A stretch of 64,000 bases of DNA. It comes from Cavia porcellus. Taxonomy: Eukaryota > Chordata > Mammalia > Rodentia > Caviidae. Shown here piece by piece: positions 25,298 through 36,621 of this stretch. A program made the translations under genes and the position numbers. Within the stretch, counting starts at the first letter, position 1; each line of letters opens with the position of its first letter. The stretch spans positions 21,354,001-21,418,000 of the forward strand of contig NW_026947486.1 of assembly GCF_034190915.1 (NCBI RefSeq), read 5' to 3'. Under the pieces are notes generated by a model, which saw only the letters and a program-made list of their open reading frames with translations, was not told the origin of the DNA and did not search any database.

Positions 25298-25420
25298 CTT
25301 GGCCTCCCTGAGGCCTAAGCTCCAACATGGCATGGATCACAGGAGACATTGCTAGTTGTCTCCCTGGAAGGACTGCAGTGGGCTAAACTACCTGCGCTTA
25401 CCAGGGAGGGGAGGTGCTGC
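25298..25420 (+). repeat. Hybrid monomer 27/29
   Basis: The head GGCCTCCCTGAGGCC belongs to class 27. After ATGGATCACAGG the sequence switches to GAGACATTGCTAGTTGTC and the GGACTGCAG tail of class 29. Class 28 and its NheI-type GCTAGC head are missing. The switch is at about 25341-25350, inside the shared AGGAGACA core, as expected for homologous unequal crossover. Confidence 0.75.
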
Positions 25421-26147
25421 CTTGGCTTACCAGAGTCCTAAGTTCCAACATGGTGTGGATCTCTGGAGACTCTACTAGGTCTCCTGCTGGAAGGGCTGCA
25501 GTGGGCTAAACTACCGCTGCTTACCAGGGAGGGGAGGTGCTGGCTTGGTTTCCCAGAGACTTAAGTTCCAATATGGCATGGATCGCAGGAGACACTGCTA
25601 GTTCTCCCCCTGGAAGGGATACAGTGGGCTGAACTACTGCCACTTACCATGGAGGGGGGTGCTATCTTGGCTTCCCAGAGTCCTAAGTTCCAACATGGCG
25701 TGGATCTCAGAAGACACTGTTGTCCTCCCCCTGGAAGTGCTGAATTCTGCCAACTTGCCTGGGCTTACAGGGAGAAGAGATTTTGTCCTTGCTTCCCAGA
25801 GTCCTAACTTCCAGCATGGCGTGTATCTCAGGATACACTGCTAGATCTCTCCCCCTAATGGGCTGTAGTTGGCCACACTCCCTCCACTTACCAGGGATGG
25901 GAGGTGCTGGCTTGGCTTCCCAGAGTCCTAAGTTCCAACATGACATGGATCTCAGGAGACACTGCTAGTTTTGCACCTGGAAGGGATTCAGTGGGCTAAA
26001 CTACTGCCCTTAAAAGGGAGGGGAGGTGCTGACTTGGCTTCCCAGAGTCCTAAGGTCCAACATTGTGGGGATCTTAGGAGACACTCCTGTTCTCCCCTTC
26101 AAGAGCTGCAGTCTTCCACCGGTCCTCTGGTTACAGGGAGGGGAGAT

Positions 26148-26389
26148 GCTGGCTTGGCTTCCCAGAATCTGAAGTTCCAACATGGAGTGGATCTCAGGAG
26201 ACATTGCTAGTTGTCTCCCTGGAAGGACTGCAGTGGGCTAAACTACCTGTGCTCACCAGGGAGGGGAGGTGCTGCCTTGGCTTCCCAGAGTCCTAAGTTC
26301 CAACATGGCGTGGATCTCAGAAGACACTGTTGTCCTCCCCCTGGAAGTCCTGAATTCTGCCAACTTGCCTCTGCTTACAGGGAGAAGAG
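26148..26389 (+). repeat. Hybrid monomers 35/29 and 30/31
   Basis: The monomer at 26148 has the GGTTACAGGGAGGGGAG linker and head of class 35, then CCCAGAATCTGAAG and a class-29 body. The next (26269) has the TGCCTTGG head of class 30 and the GATCTCAGAAGACACTG body of class 31. Together they return the order to 32, so monomers 31-34 are repeated at about 370-730 bp distance within unit D. Confidence 0.75.
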
Positions 26390-27233
26390 ATTTTGTCTTG
26401 GCTTCCCAGAGTCCTAACTTCCAGCATGGCGTGTATCTCAGGATACACTGCTAGATCTCTCCCCCTAATGGGCTGTAGTTGGCCACACTCCCTCCACTTA
26501 CCAGGGATGGGAGGTGCTGGCTTGGCTTCCCAGAGTCCTAATCTCCAACATGACATGGATCTCAGGAGACACTGCTAGTTTTACACCTGGAAGGGATGCA
26601 GTGGGCTAAACTACTGCCCTTAAAAGGGAGGGGAGGTGCTGACTTGGCTTCCCAGAGTCCTAAGGTCCAAGATTGTGGGGATCTTAGGAGACACTCCTGT
26701 TCTCCCCTGGAAGAGCTGCAGTCTTCCACCGGTCCTCTGGTTACAGGGAGGGGAGATGCTGGCTTTGTTTCCCAGTGTACTAAGCAACAACATGGCATGG
26801 ATCTCAGGAGACACTGGTAGATCTCTCCCTGGAAGGGCTGCAGTTGGCCACACTATGGCTGCTTACCAGGGAGGGGAGGTGCAGGCTTTGTTTCCCAGAG
26901 GCCTAAGCTCCAACATGGTATGGATCACAGGAGAGACTTCTAGTTCTGCCCCTGGAAGGGATACTACTGCCACTTACCATGGAGGGGAGGTGCTAGCTTG
27001 GCTTCTCAGAGTCCTAAGTTCAAACGTGGCTTTAATCTCAGGAGACACTGTTGTCCTCCACCTGGCAGTGCTTCAGTCTGCCAACCTGCCTCTGCTTACA
27101 GGGAGGAGAGATGCTGGATTGGCTTCCCAGAATCTGAAGTTCCAACATGCAATGGATCTCAGGAGACATTGATAGTTGTCCCCCTGGAAGGACTGCAGTG
27201 GGCTAAACTACCTGCGCTTACCAGGGACTGGAG

Positions 27234-28090
27234 GTGCTGCCTTGGCTTCCCAGAGTCCTAAGTTCCAACATGGCGTGTATCTCAGGAGACAGTGCTAAAT
27301 CTCTCCCTAAAAGGGCTGTAGTTGGCCACACTATGGCTGCTTACCAGGGAGGGGAGCTGCTGGCTTGGTTTCCCTGAGGCCTAAGCTCCAACATGGCGTG
27401 GATCCCAGGAGACACTGTTGTCCCTCCCCTGGAAGTGCTGTGTTCTGCCAACCTGACTCTGCTTACAAGGAGAAAAGATTTTGTCTTGGCTTCCCAGAGT
27501 CCTAAATTCCAGCATGGCGTGTATCTCAGGAGACAGTGCAAGATCTCTCCCTGAAAGGGCTGTAGTGGGCCACACTCCCTCCCCTTTCGAGGGAGGGGAG
27601 GTGCTGGCTTGGTTTCCCTAAGGCCTATGCTCCAACATGGCATGGATCTCAGGAGACACTGCTAGATCTCTCTCTGGAAGGGCTGCAGTGGTCCACACTA
27701 CTGCCGCTTAACATTGAGGGGAGGTGCTGACTTGGCTTCCCAGAGTCCTAAGTTCCAACATGGTGGGGATCTCTGGAGACACTGTTGTGCTCCCCCTGGA
27801 AGTGCTGAATTCTGCCAACCTGCCTCTGCTTACAGGGTGAAGAGATTTTGTCTTGGCTTCCCAGAGTCCTAACTTCCAGCATGGCGTGTATCTCAGGAGA
27901 CAGTGCAAGATCTCTCCCTGAAAGGGCTGTAGTGGGCCACACTACCTCCACTTACTAGTGAGGGGAGGTGCTGGCTTGGCTTCCCTGAGGCCTAAGCTCC
28001 AACATGGCATGGATCAGAGGAGACACTGCTAGTTCTCCCCGTGGAAGGGATACAGCGGTCTAAACTACTGCCGCTTACCTTGGAGGGGAG
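27234..28090 (+). repeat. Hybrid monomers 39/21 and 27/40 flanking 22-26
   Basis: Class 39 (27234) ends in CACTATGGCTGC, the class-21 tail, and is followed by 22 (27357), 23, 24, 25 (27717) and 26. The monomer at 27966 starts as class 27 (CCCTGAGGCC) and ends as class 40 (CCCCGTGGAAGGG, ACAGCGGTC). A five-monomer block has thus been placed between 39 and 37. A private linker, CCCTCCCCTTTCGAGGG (about 27577), replaces the usual CTCCACTTACTAGGG. Confidence 0.72.
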
Positions 28091-28580
28091 GTGCTAGCTT
28101 GGCTTCTCAGAGTCCTAAGTTCAAACGTGGCTTTAATCTCAGGAGACACTGTTGTCCTCCCCCTGGCAGTGCTTCAGTCTGCCAACCTGCCTCTGCTTAC
28201 AGGGAGGAGAGATGCTGGGTTGGCTTCCCAGAATCTGAAGTTCCAACATGTAATGGATCTCAGGAGACATTGATAGTTGTCCCCCTGGAAGGACTGCGGT
28301 GGGCTAAACTACCTGCGCTCACCAGGGAGGGGAGGTGCTGCCTTGGCTTCCCAGAGTCCTAAGTTCCAACATGGCGTGTATCTCAGGAGACAGTGCTAGA
28401 TCTCTCCCTGAAAGGGCTGTAGTTGGCCACACTACGACTGCTTACCAGGGAGAGGAGGTGCTGCCTTGGCTTCCCAGAGGCCTAAGCTCCAACATGGCGT
28501 GGATCACCGGAGACACTGCTAGTTCTCCCTGTGGAAGGGATACAGTGGTCTAAACTACTGCTGCTTACCATGGAGGGGAG

Positions 28581-31500
28581 GTGCTAGCTTGGCTTCCCAT
28601 TGTCCTAAGTTCAAACATGGCTTTAGTCTCAGGAGACACTGTTGTCCTCCCCCTGCCAGGGCTGCAGTCTGCGAACCTGCCTCCCCTTATAGGGAGGAGA
28701 GTAGCTGGCTTGGCTTTCCAGTATCTGAAGTTCCAACATGGAGTGGATCTCAGGAGACATTGCTCGTTCTCCCCCTGGAAGGACTGAGGTGGGCTAAACT
28801 ACCTGTTCTTACCAGGGATGTGAGGTGCTGGCTTGGCTTCCCAGAGACCTAACTTCCAGCATGGCGTGTATCTCAGGAGACAGTGCTAGATCTCTCTCTG
28901 AAAGGGCTGTAGTGGGCCACACTACCTCCACTTACCAGGAATGGGAGGTGCTGGCTTGGCTTCCCAGAGTCCTAATCTCCAACATGACATGAATCTCCGG
29001 AGACACTGCTAGTTTTGCACCTGGAAGGGATTCAGTGGCTACACTACTGCCCTTAAGATGGAGGGTAGGTGCTGGTTTTTCTTGCCAGAGCCCTAATTTC
29101 GCACATGTCATGGAACTCAGGAGACAGTGCTGTTCTCCCCCTGGAAGGGCTGCAGTCTGCCAACCTGCCTCCGCTTACAGGGAGGAGAGATGCTTGCTTG
29201 GCTTTCCAGAATCTGAAGTTCCAACATCGAGTGGATCTCAGGAGACATTGCTAGTTCTCCCCCTGGAAGGACCTCAGTGGGTTAAATTACCGGCGCTTAC
29301 CAGGGAGGGGACGTGCTGACTTGGCTTCCCAGAGTCCTAAGTTCTAACATGGCGGGGATCTCAGGAGACACTCCTGTTCTCCCCTGGAAGGGCTGCAGTC
29401 TGCCACCCGGCCTCTGCTTACAGGGAGGGGAAATGCTGGCTTTGTTTCCCAGAGTACGAAGTAACAGCATGGCATGGATCTCAGGAGACACTGCTAGATC
29501 TCTCCCTGGAAGGGGTGCAGGTGGCCACACTACAGCTGCTTACCAGGGAGGGGTGGTGCTGGCTCGGTTTCCCTGAGGCCTAAGCTCCAACATGGCATGG
29601 ATCACAGGAGAAACTGCTAGTTCTCCTCCTGGAAGGGATACAGTGGTCTGAAGTACTGCCGCTTACCATGGACGGGAGGTGCTAGATTGCCTTCCCAGAG
29701 TCCTAAGTTCAAACATGGCTTTAATCTCAGGAGACACTGTTGTCTTCCCCCTGCCAGGGCTGCAGTCTGCCAACCTGCCTCCACTTACGGGGAGGAGAGC
29801 TACTGGCTTGGCTTCCCAGAATCTGAAGTTCCAACATGGAGTGGATCTCAGGAGACATTGCTTGTTGTCCCCCTGGAAGGACTGCAGTGGGCTACATTAC
29901 CTCCACTTGCTAGGTAGGGGAGGTGCTGGCTTGGTTTCCCTGAGGCCTAAGCTCCAACATGGCATGGATCTCAGGAGACACTGCTAGATCTCTCTCTGGA
30001 AGGGCTGCAGTGGTCCACACTACTGCTGCTTAACATTGAGGGGAGGTGCTGCCTTGGATTCCCAGAGTCCTAAATTCCAACAAGGCGTGGATCTCAGGAG
30101 ACACTGTTGTGCTCCCCCTGGAAGTGCTGAATTCTGCCAACCTGCCTCTGCTTACAGGGTGAAGAGATTTTGTCTTGGCTTCCCAGAGTCCTAACTTCCA
30201 GCATGGCGTGTATCTCAGGAGACAGTGCAAGATCTCTCCCTGAAAGGGCTGTAGTGGGCCACACTACCTCCACTTACTAGGGAGGGGAGGTGCTGGCTTG
30301 GCTTCCCTGAGGACTAAGCTCCAACATGGCATGGATCACAGGAGACACTGCTAGTTCTCCCCCTGGAAGGGATACAGTGGTCTGAACTACTGCTGCTTAC
30401 CATGGAGGGGAGGTGCTAGCTTGGCTTTCCAGAGTCCTAAGTTCAAACATGGCTTTAATCTCAGGAGACACTGTTGTCCTCCCCATGCCAGGGTGCAGTC
30501 TGCGAACCTGCCTCCCCTTATAGGGAGGAGAGTAGCTGGCTTGGCTTTCCAGTATCTGAAGTTCCAACATGGAGTGGATCTCAGGAGACATTGCTCGTTC
30601 AACCCCTGGAAGGACTGAGGTGGGCTAAACTACCTGTTCTTACCAGGGATGTGAGGTGCTGGCTTGGCTTCCCAGAGACCTAACTTCCAGCATGGCGTGT
30701 ATCTCAGGAGACAGTGCTAGATCTCTCTCTGAAAGGGCTGTAGTGGGCCACACTACCTCCACTTACCAGGAATGGGAGGTGCTGGCTTGGCTTCCCAGAG
30801 TCCTAATCTCCAACACGACATGGATCTCAGGAGACACTGCTAGTTTTTCACCTGGAAGGGATTCAGTGGCTACACTACTGCCCTTAAAATGGAGGGTAGG
30901 TGCTGGTTTTTCTTGCCAGATCCCTAATTTCGCACATGTCGTGGAACTCAGGAGACAGTGCTCTTCTCTCCCTGGAAGGGCTGCAGTCTGCCAACCTGCC
31001 TCCGATTACAGGGAGGAGAGATGCTTGCTTGGCTTCCCAGAATCTGAAGTTCCAACATCGAGTGGATCTCAGGAGACATTGCTAGTTCTCCCCCTGGAAG
31101 GACCTCAGTGGGTTAAATTACCGGCGCTTACCAGGGAGGGGAAGTGCTGACTTGGCTTCCCAGAGTCCTAAGTTCTAACATGGCGGGGATCTCAGGAGAC
31201 ACTCCTGTTCTCCCCTGGAAGGGCTGCAGTCTGCCACCCGGCCTCTGCTTACAGGGAGGGGAAATGCTGGCTTTGTTTCCCAGAGTACGAAGTACCAGCA
31301 TGGCATGGATCTCAGGAGACACTGCTAGATCTCTCCCTGGAAGGGGTGCAGGTGGCCACACTATAGCTGCTTACTAGGGAGGGGTGGTGCTGGCTCGGTT
31401 TCCCTGAGGCCTAAGCTCCAACATGGCATGGATCACAGGAGAAACTGCTAGTTCTCCCCCTGGAAGGGATACAGTGGTCTGAAGTACTGCCGCTTACCAT

Positions 31501-34310
31501 GGACGGGAGGTGCTAGATTGCCTTCCCAGAGTCCTAAGTTCAAACATGGCTTTAATCTCAGGAGACACTGTTGTCTTCCCCCTGCCAGGGCTGCACTCTG
31601 CCAACCTGCCTCCACTTACGGGGAGGAGAGCTGCTGGCTTGGCTTCCCAGAATCTGAAGTTCCAACATGGGGTGGATCTCAGGAGACATTGCTTGTTGTC
31701 CCCCTGGAAGGACTGCAGTGGGCTACATTACCTCCACTTGCTAGGTAGGGGAGGTGCTGGCTTGGTTTCCCTGAGGCCTAAGCTCCAACATGGCATGGAT
31801 CTCAGGAGACACTGCTAGATCTCTCTCTGGAAGGGCTGCTTGGGCCACACTATGGCTGCTTACCAGGGAGGGGAGCTGCTGGCTTGGTTTCCCTGAGGCC
31901 TAAGCTCCAACATGGCGTGGATCCCAGGAGACACTGTTGTCCTTCCCCCGGAAGTGCTGTGTTCTGCCAACCTGCCTCTGCTTACAAGGAGAAAAGATTT
32001 TGTCTTGGCTTCCCAGAGTCCTAAATTCCAGCATGGCGTGTATCTCAGGAGACAGTGCAAGATCTCTCCCTGAAAGGGCTGTAGTGGGCCACACTACCTC
32101 CACTTACTAGGGAGGGGAGGTGCTGGCTTGGTTTCCCTGAGGCCTATGCTCCAACATGGCATGGATCTCAGGAGACACTGCTAGATCTCTCTCTGGAAGG
32201 GCTGCAGTGGTCCACACTACTGCCGCTTAACATTGAGGGGAGGTGCTGCCATGGCTTCCCAGAGTCCTAAGTTCCAACATGGCGTGGATCTCAGGAGACA
32301 CTGTTGTGCTCCCCCTGGAAGTGCTGAATTCTGCCAACCTGCCTCTGCTTACAGGGTGAAGAGATTTTGTCTTGGCTTCCCAGCGTCCTAACTTCCAGCA
32401 TGGCGTGTATCTCAGGAGACAGTGCAAGATCTCTCCCTGAAAGGGCTGTAGTGGGCCACACTACCTCCACTTACTAGGGAGGGGAGGTGCTGGCTTGGCT
32501 TCCCTGAGGCCTAAGCTCCAACATGGCACGGATCACAGGAGACACTGCTAGTTCTCCCCCTGGAAGGGATACAGTGGTCTGAACTACTGCTGCTTACCAT
32601 GGAGGGGAGGTGATAGCTTGGCTTTCCAGAGTCCTAAGTTCAAACATGGCTTTAATCTCAGGAGATAGTGTTGTCCTCCCCCTGCCAGGGCTGCAATCTG
32701 CCAACCTGCCTCCGCTTACAGGGAGGAGAGATGCTGGCTTGGCTTCCCAGAATCTGAAGTTCCAACATGGAGTGGATCTCAGGAGACATTGCTAGTTGTC
32801 TCCCTGGAAGGACTGCAGTGGGCTAAACTACCTGCGCTTACCAGGGAGGGGAGGTGCTGCCTTGGCTTACCAGAGTCCTAAGTTCCAACATGGTGTGGAT
32901 CTCTGGAGACTCTACTAGGTCTCATGCTAGAAGGGCTGCAGTGGGCCACACTACCGCTGCTTACCAGGGAGGGGAGGTGCTGGCTTGGTTTCCCAGAGAC
33001 TTAAGTTCCAATATGGCATGGATCGCAGGAGACACTGCTAGTTCTCCCCCTGGAAGGGGTACAGTGGGCTGAACTACTGCCACTTACCATGGAGGGGAGG
33101 TGCTATCTTGGCTTCCCAGAGTCCTAACTTCCAACATGGCGTGGATCTCAGAAGACACTGTTGTCCGCCCCCTGGAAGCGATGAATTCTGCCAACTTGCC
33201 TCTGGTTACAGGGAGAAGAGATTTTGTCTTGGCTTCCCAGAGTCCTAACTTCCAGCATGGCGTGTATCTCAGGATACACTGCTAGATCTCTCCCCCTAAT
33301 GGGCTGTAGTTGGCCACACTCCCTCCACTTACCAGGGATGGGAGGTGCTGGCTTGGCTTCCCAGAGTCCTAATCTCCAACATGACATGGATCTCAGGAGA
33401 CACTGTTAGTTTTGCACCTGGAAGGGATGCAGTGGGCTAAACTACTGCCCTTAAAAGGGAGGGGAGGTGCTGACTTGGCTTCCCAGAGTCCTAAGGTCCA
33501 ACATTGTGGGGATCTTAGGAGACACTCCTGTTCTCCCCTGGAAGAGCTGCAGTCTTCCACCCATCCTCTGGTTACAGGGAGGGGAGATGCTGGCTTTGTT
33601 TCCCAGTATACTAAGCAACAACATGGCATGGATCTCAGGAGACACTGGTAGATCTCTCCCTGGAAGGGCTGTAGTTGGCCACACTATGGCTGCTTACCAG
33701 GGAGGGTAGGTGCTGGCTTTGTTTCCCAGAGGCCTAAGCTCCAACATGGTATGGATCACAGGAGAGACTTCTAGTTCTGCCCCTGGAAGGGATACTACTG
33801 CCGCTTACCATGGATTGGAGGTGCTAGCTTGGCTTCTCAGAGTCCTAAGTTCAAACGTGGCTTTAATCTCAGGAGACACTGTTGTCCTCCACCTGGCAGT
33901 GCTTCAGTCTGCCAACCTGCCTCTGCTTACAGGGAGGAGAGATGCTGGGTTGGCTTCCCAGAATCTGAAGTTCCAACATGTAATGGATCTCAGGAGACAT
34001 TGATAGTTGTCCCCCTGGAAGGACTGCGGTGGGCTAAACTACCTGCGCTCACCAGGGAGGGGAGGTGCTGCCTTGGCTTCCCAGAGTCCTAAGTTCCAAC
34101 ATGGCGTGTATCTCAGGAGACAGTGCTAGATCTCTCCCTGAAAGGGCTGTAGTTGGCCACACTACGACTGCTTACCAGGGAGAGGAGTTGCTGCCTTGGC
34201 TTCCCAGAGGCCTAAGCTCCAACATGGCGTGGATCACCGGAGACACTGCTAGTTCTCACCGTGGAAGGGATACAGTGGTCTAAACTACTGCTGCTTACCA
34301 TGGAGGGGAG
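28581..34310 (+). repeat. HOR unit E, 47-mer with a full 32-mer inside
   Basis: The order is 1-9; 19; 20; 21/24 hybrid; 25-27; 28/1 hybrid (30413); 2-9; 19-29; 30a (32854); 30b; 31-40. The part from 30413 to 34310 contains every class 1-9 and 19-40 once, with 30 in its unfused two-monomer form. It is about 3.9 kb and 32 monomers, and is the simplest complete unit in the window. The left 15 monomers look like a truncated extra copy joined through the 28/1 hybrid. At that hybrid one C is lost (CAGGGTGCAG instead of CAGGGCTGCAG). Confidence 0.8.
30413..30534 (+). repeat. Hybrid monomer 28/1
   Basis: The head is class 28 (GCTTTCCAGAG) and the tail is class 1 (GTCTGCGAACC, CCCCTTATAGGG). The switch lies around 30480-30500, where a C is missing (CAGGGTGCAG). 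It joins a truncated left copy to the complete 32-mer. CTTATAGGG in place of CTTACAGGG is shared with 28683, so the tail came from a unit like the one starting at 28581. Confidence 0.75.
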
Positions 34311-36621
34311 GTGCTAGCTTGGCTTCCCATTGTCCTAAGTTCAAACATGGCTTTAGTCTCAGGAGACACTGTTGCCCTCCCCCTGCCAGGGCTGCAGTCT
34401 GCGAACCTGCCTCCCCTTACAGGGAGGAGAGTAGCTGGCTTGGCTTTCCAGTATCTGAAGTTCCAACATGGAGTGGATCTCAGGAGACATTGCTCGTTCT
34501 CCCCCTGGAAGGACTGCAGTGGGCTACATTACCTCCACTTGCTAGGTAGGGGAGGTGCTGGCTTGGTTTCCATGAGGCCTAAGCTCCAACATGGCATGGA
34601 TCTCAGGAGACACTGCTAGATCTCTCTCTGGAAGGGCTGCAGTGGTCCACACTACTGCTGCTTAACATTGAGGGGAGGTGCTGCCTTGGCTTCCCAGAGT
34701 CCTAAATTCCAACATGGCGTGGATCTCAGGAGACACTGTTGTGCTCCCCCTGGAAGTGCTGAATTCTGCCAACCTGCCTCTGCTTACAGGGTGAAGAGAT
34801 TTTGTCTCGGCTTCCCAGAGTCCTAACTTCCAGCATGGCGTGTATCTCAGGAGACAGTGCAAGATCTCTCCCTGAAAGGGCTGTAGTGGGCCACACTACC
34901 TCCACTTACTAGGGAGGGGAGGTGCTGGCTTGGCTTCCCTGAGGCCTAAGCTCCAACATGGCATGGATCACAGGAGACACTGCTAGTTCTCCCCCTGGAA
35001 GGGATACAGTGGTCTGAACTACTGCTGCTTACCATGGAGGGGAGGTGCTAGCTTGGCTTTCCAGAGTCCTAAGTTCAAACATGGCTTTAATCTCAGGAGA
35101 TAGTGTTGTCCTCCCCCTGCCAGGGCTGCAATCTGCCAACCTGCCTCCGCTTACAGGGAGGAGAGATGCTGGCTTGGCTTCCCAGAATCTGAAGTTCCAA
35201 CATGGAGTGGATCTCAGGAGACATTGCTAGTTGTCTCCCTGGAAGGACTGCAGTGGGCTAAACTACCTGCGCTTACCAGGGAGGGGAGGTGCTGCCTTGG
35301 CTTACCAGAGTCCTAAGTTCCAACATGGCATGGATTGCAGGAGACACTGCTAGTTCTCCCCCTGGAAGGGATACAGTGGGCTGAACTACTGCCACTTATC
35401 ATGGAGTGGAGGTGCTATCTTGGCTTCCCAGAGTCCTAAGTTCCAACATGGCGTGGATCTCAGAAGACACTGTTGTCCTCCCCCTGGAAGTGCTGAATTC
35501 TGCCAACTTGCCTCTGCTTACAGGGAGAAGAGATTTTGTCTTGGCTTCCCAGAGTCCTAACTTCCAGCATGGCGTGTATCTCAGGATACACTGCTAGATC
35601 TCTCCCCCTAATGGGCTGTAGTTGGCCACACTCCCTCCACTTACCAGGGATGGGAGGTGCTGGCTTGGCTTCCCAGTGTCCTAATCTCCAACATGACATG
35701 GATCTCAGGAGACACTGCTAGTTTTGCACCTTGAAGGGATGCAGTGGGCTAAACTACTGCCCTTAAAAGGGAGGGGATGTGCTGACTTGGCTTCCCAGAG
35801 TCCTAAGTTCCAACATTGTGGGGATCTTAGGAGACACTCCTGTTCTCCCCTGGAAGAGCTGCAGTCTTCCACCGGTCCTCTGGTTACAGGGAGGGGAGAT
35901 GCTGGCTTTGTTTCCCAGTGTACTAAGCAACAACATGGCATGGATCTCAGGAGACACTGGTAGATCTCTCCCTGGAAAGGCTGCAGTTGGCCACACTACG
36001 GCTGCTTACAGGGAGGGGAGGTGCTGGCTTTGTTTCCCAGAGGCCTAAGCTCAAACATGTTATGGATCACAGGAGAGACTTCTAGTTCTGCCCCTGGAAG
36101 GGATACTACTGCCGCTTACAATGGAGGGGAGGTGCTAGCTTGGCTTCTCAGAGTCCTAAGTTCAAACGTGGCTTTAATCTCAGGAGACAGTGTTGTCCTC
36201 CACCTGGCAGTGCTGCAGTCTGCCAACCTGCCTCTGCTTACAGGGAGGAGAGATGCTGAGTTGGCTTCCCAGAATCTGAAGTTCCAACATGTAATGGATC
36301 TCAGGAAACATTGATAGTTGTCCCCCTGGAAGGACTGCAGTGGGCTAAACTACCTGCGCTCACCAGGGAGGGGAGGTGCTGCCTTGGATTCCCAGAGTCC
36401 TAAGTTCCAACATGGCGTGTATCTCAGGAGACAGTGCTAGATCTCTCCCTGAAAAGGCTGTAGTTGACCACAATACGACTGCTTACCAGGGAGAGGAGGT
36501 GCTGCCTTGGCTTCCCAGAGGCCTAAGCTCCAACATGGCGTGGATCACAGGAGACCCTGCTAGTTCTCCCCGTGGAAGGGATACAGCGGTCTAAACTACT
36601 GCTGCTTACCATGGAGGGGAG
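34311..36621 (+). repeat. HOR unit F, 19-mer deletion derivative
   Basis: The order is 1; 2/20 hybrid; 21/24 hybrid; 25-40. Monomer 2 runs into the tail of monomer 20 at about 34500, removing the 3-19 region, and 21 runs into the tail of 24 at about 34630, removing 22-23. It is the shortest unit, 2311 bp. The second junction matches the one in unit E near 29990, so it was probably inherited rather than formed again. Monomer 31 here still lacks the one-base insertion found in every unit to its right. Unit F thus marks the border between the heterogeneous left and the regular right. Confidence 0.82.
34434..34675 (+). repeat. Hybrid monomers 2/20 and 21/24
   Basis: The head CAGTATCTGAAG and GCTCGTTCTCC are class 2; GGACTGCAGTGGGCTACATT is the class-20 tail. 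The following class-21 monomer ends with CAGTGGTCCACACTACTG, the class-24 tail. These two fusions remove 18 and 3 monomers relative to the 40-mer and explain the 2311-bp length of unit F. Confidence 0.78.

Larger units (their letters stand above)
23216..28580 (+). repeat. HOR unit D, scrambled 44-mer (5365 bp)
   Basis: The order is 1-9; 19-26; 27/29 hybrid (anchor 25298); 30a; 30b; 31-34; 35/29 hybrid (26148); 30/31 hybrid (26269); 32-38; 39/21 hybrid (27234); 22-26; 27/40 hybrid (27966); 37-40. At least five monomers are fusions of two classes that are not neighbours in the regular unit. Segments 31-34 and 22-26 occur twice in non-tandem positions. This is the most rearranged unit in the window. 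The total of 44 monomers agrees with 5365 bp. Confidence 0.8.
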
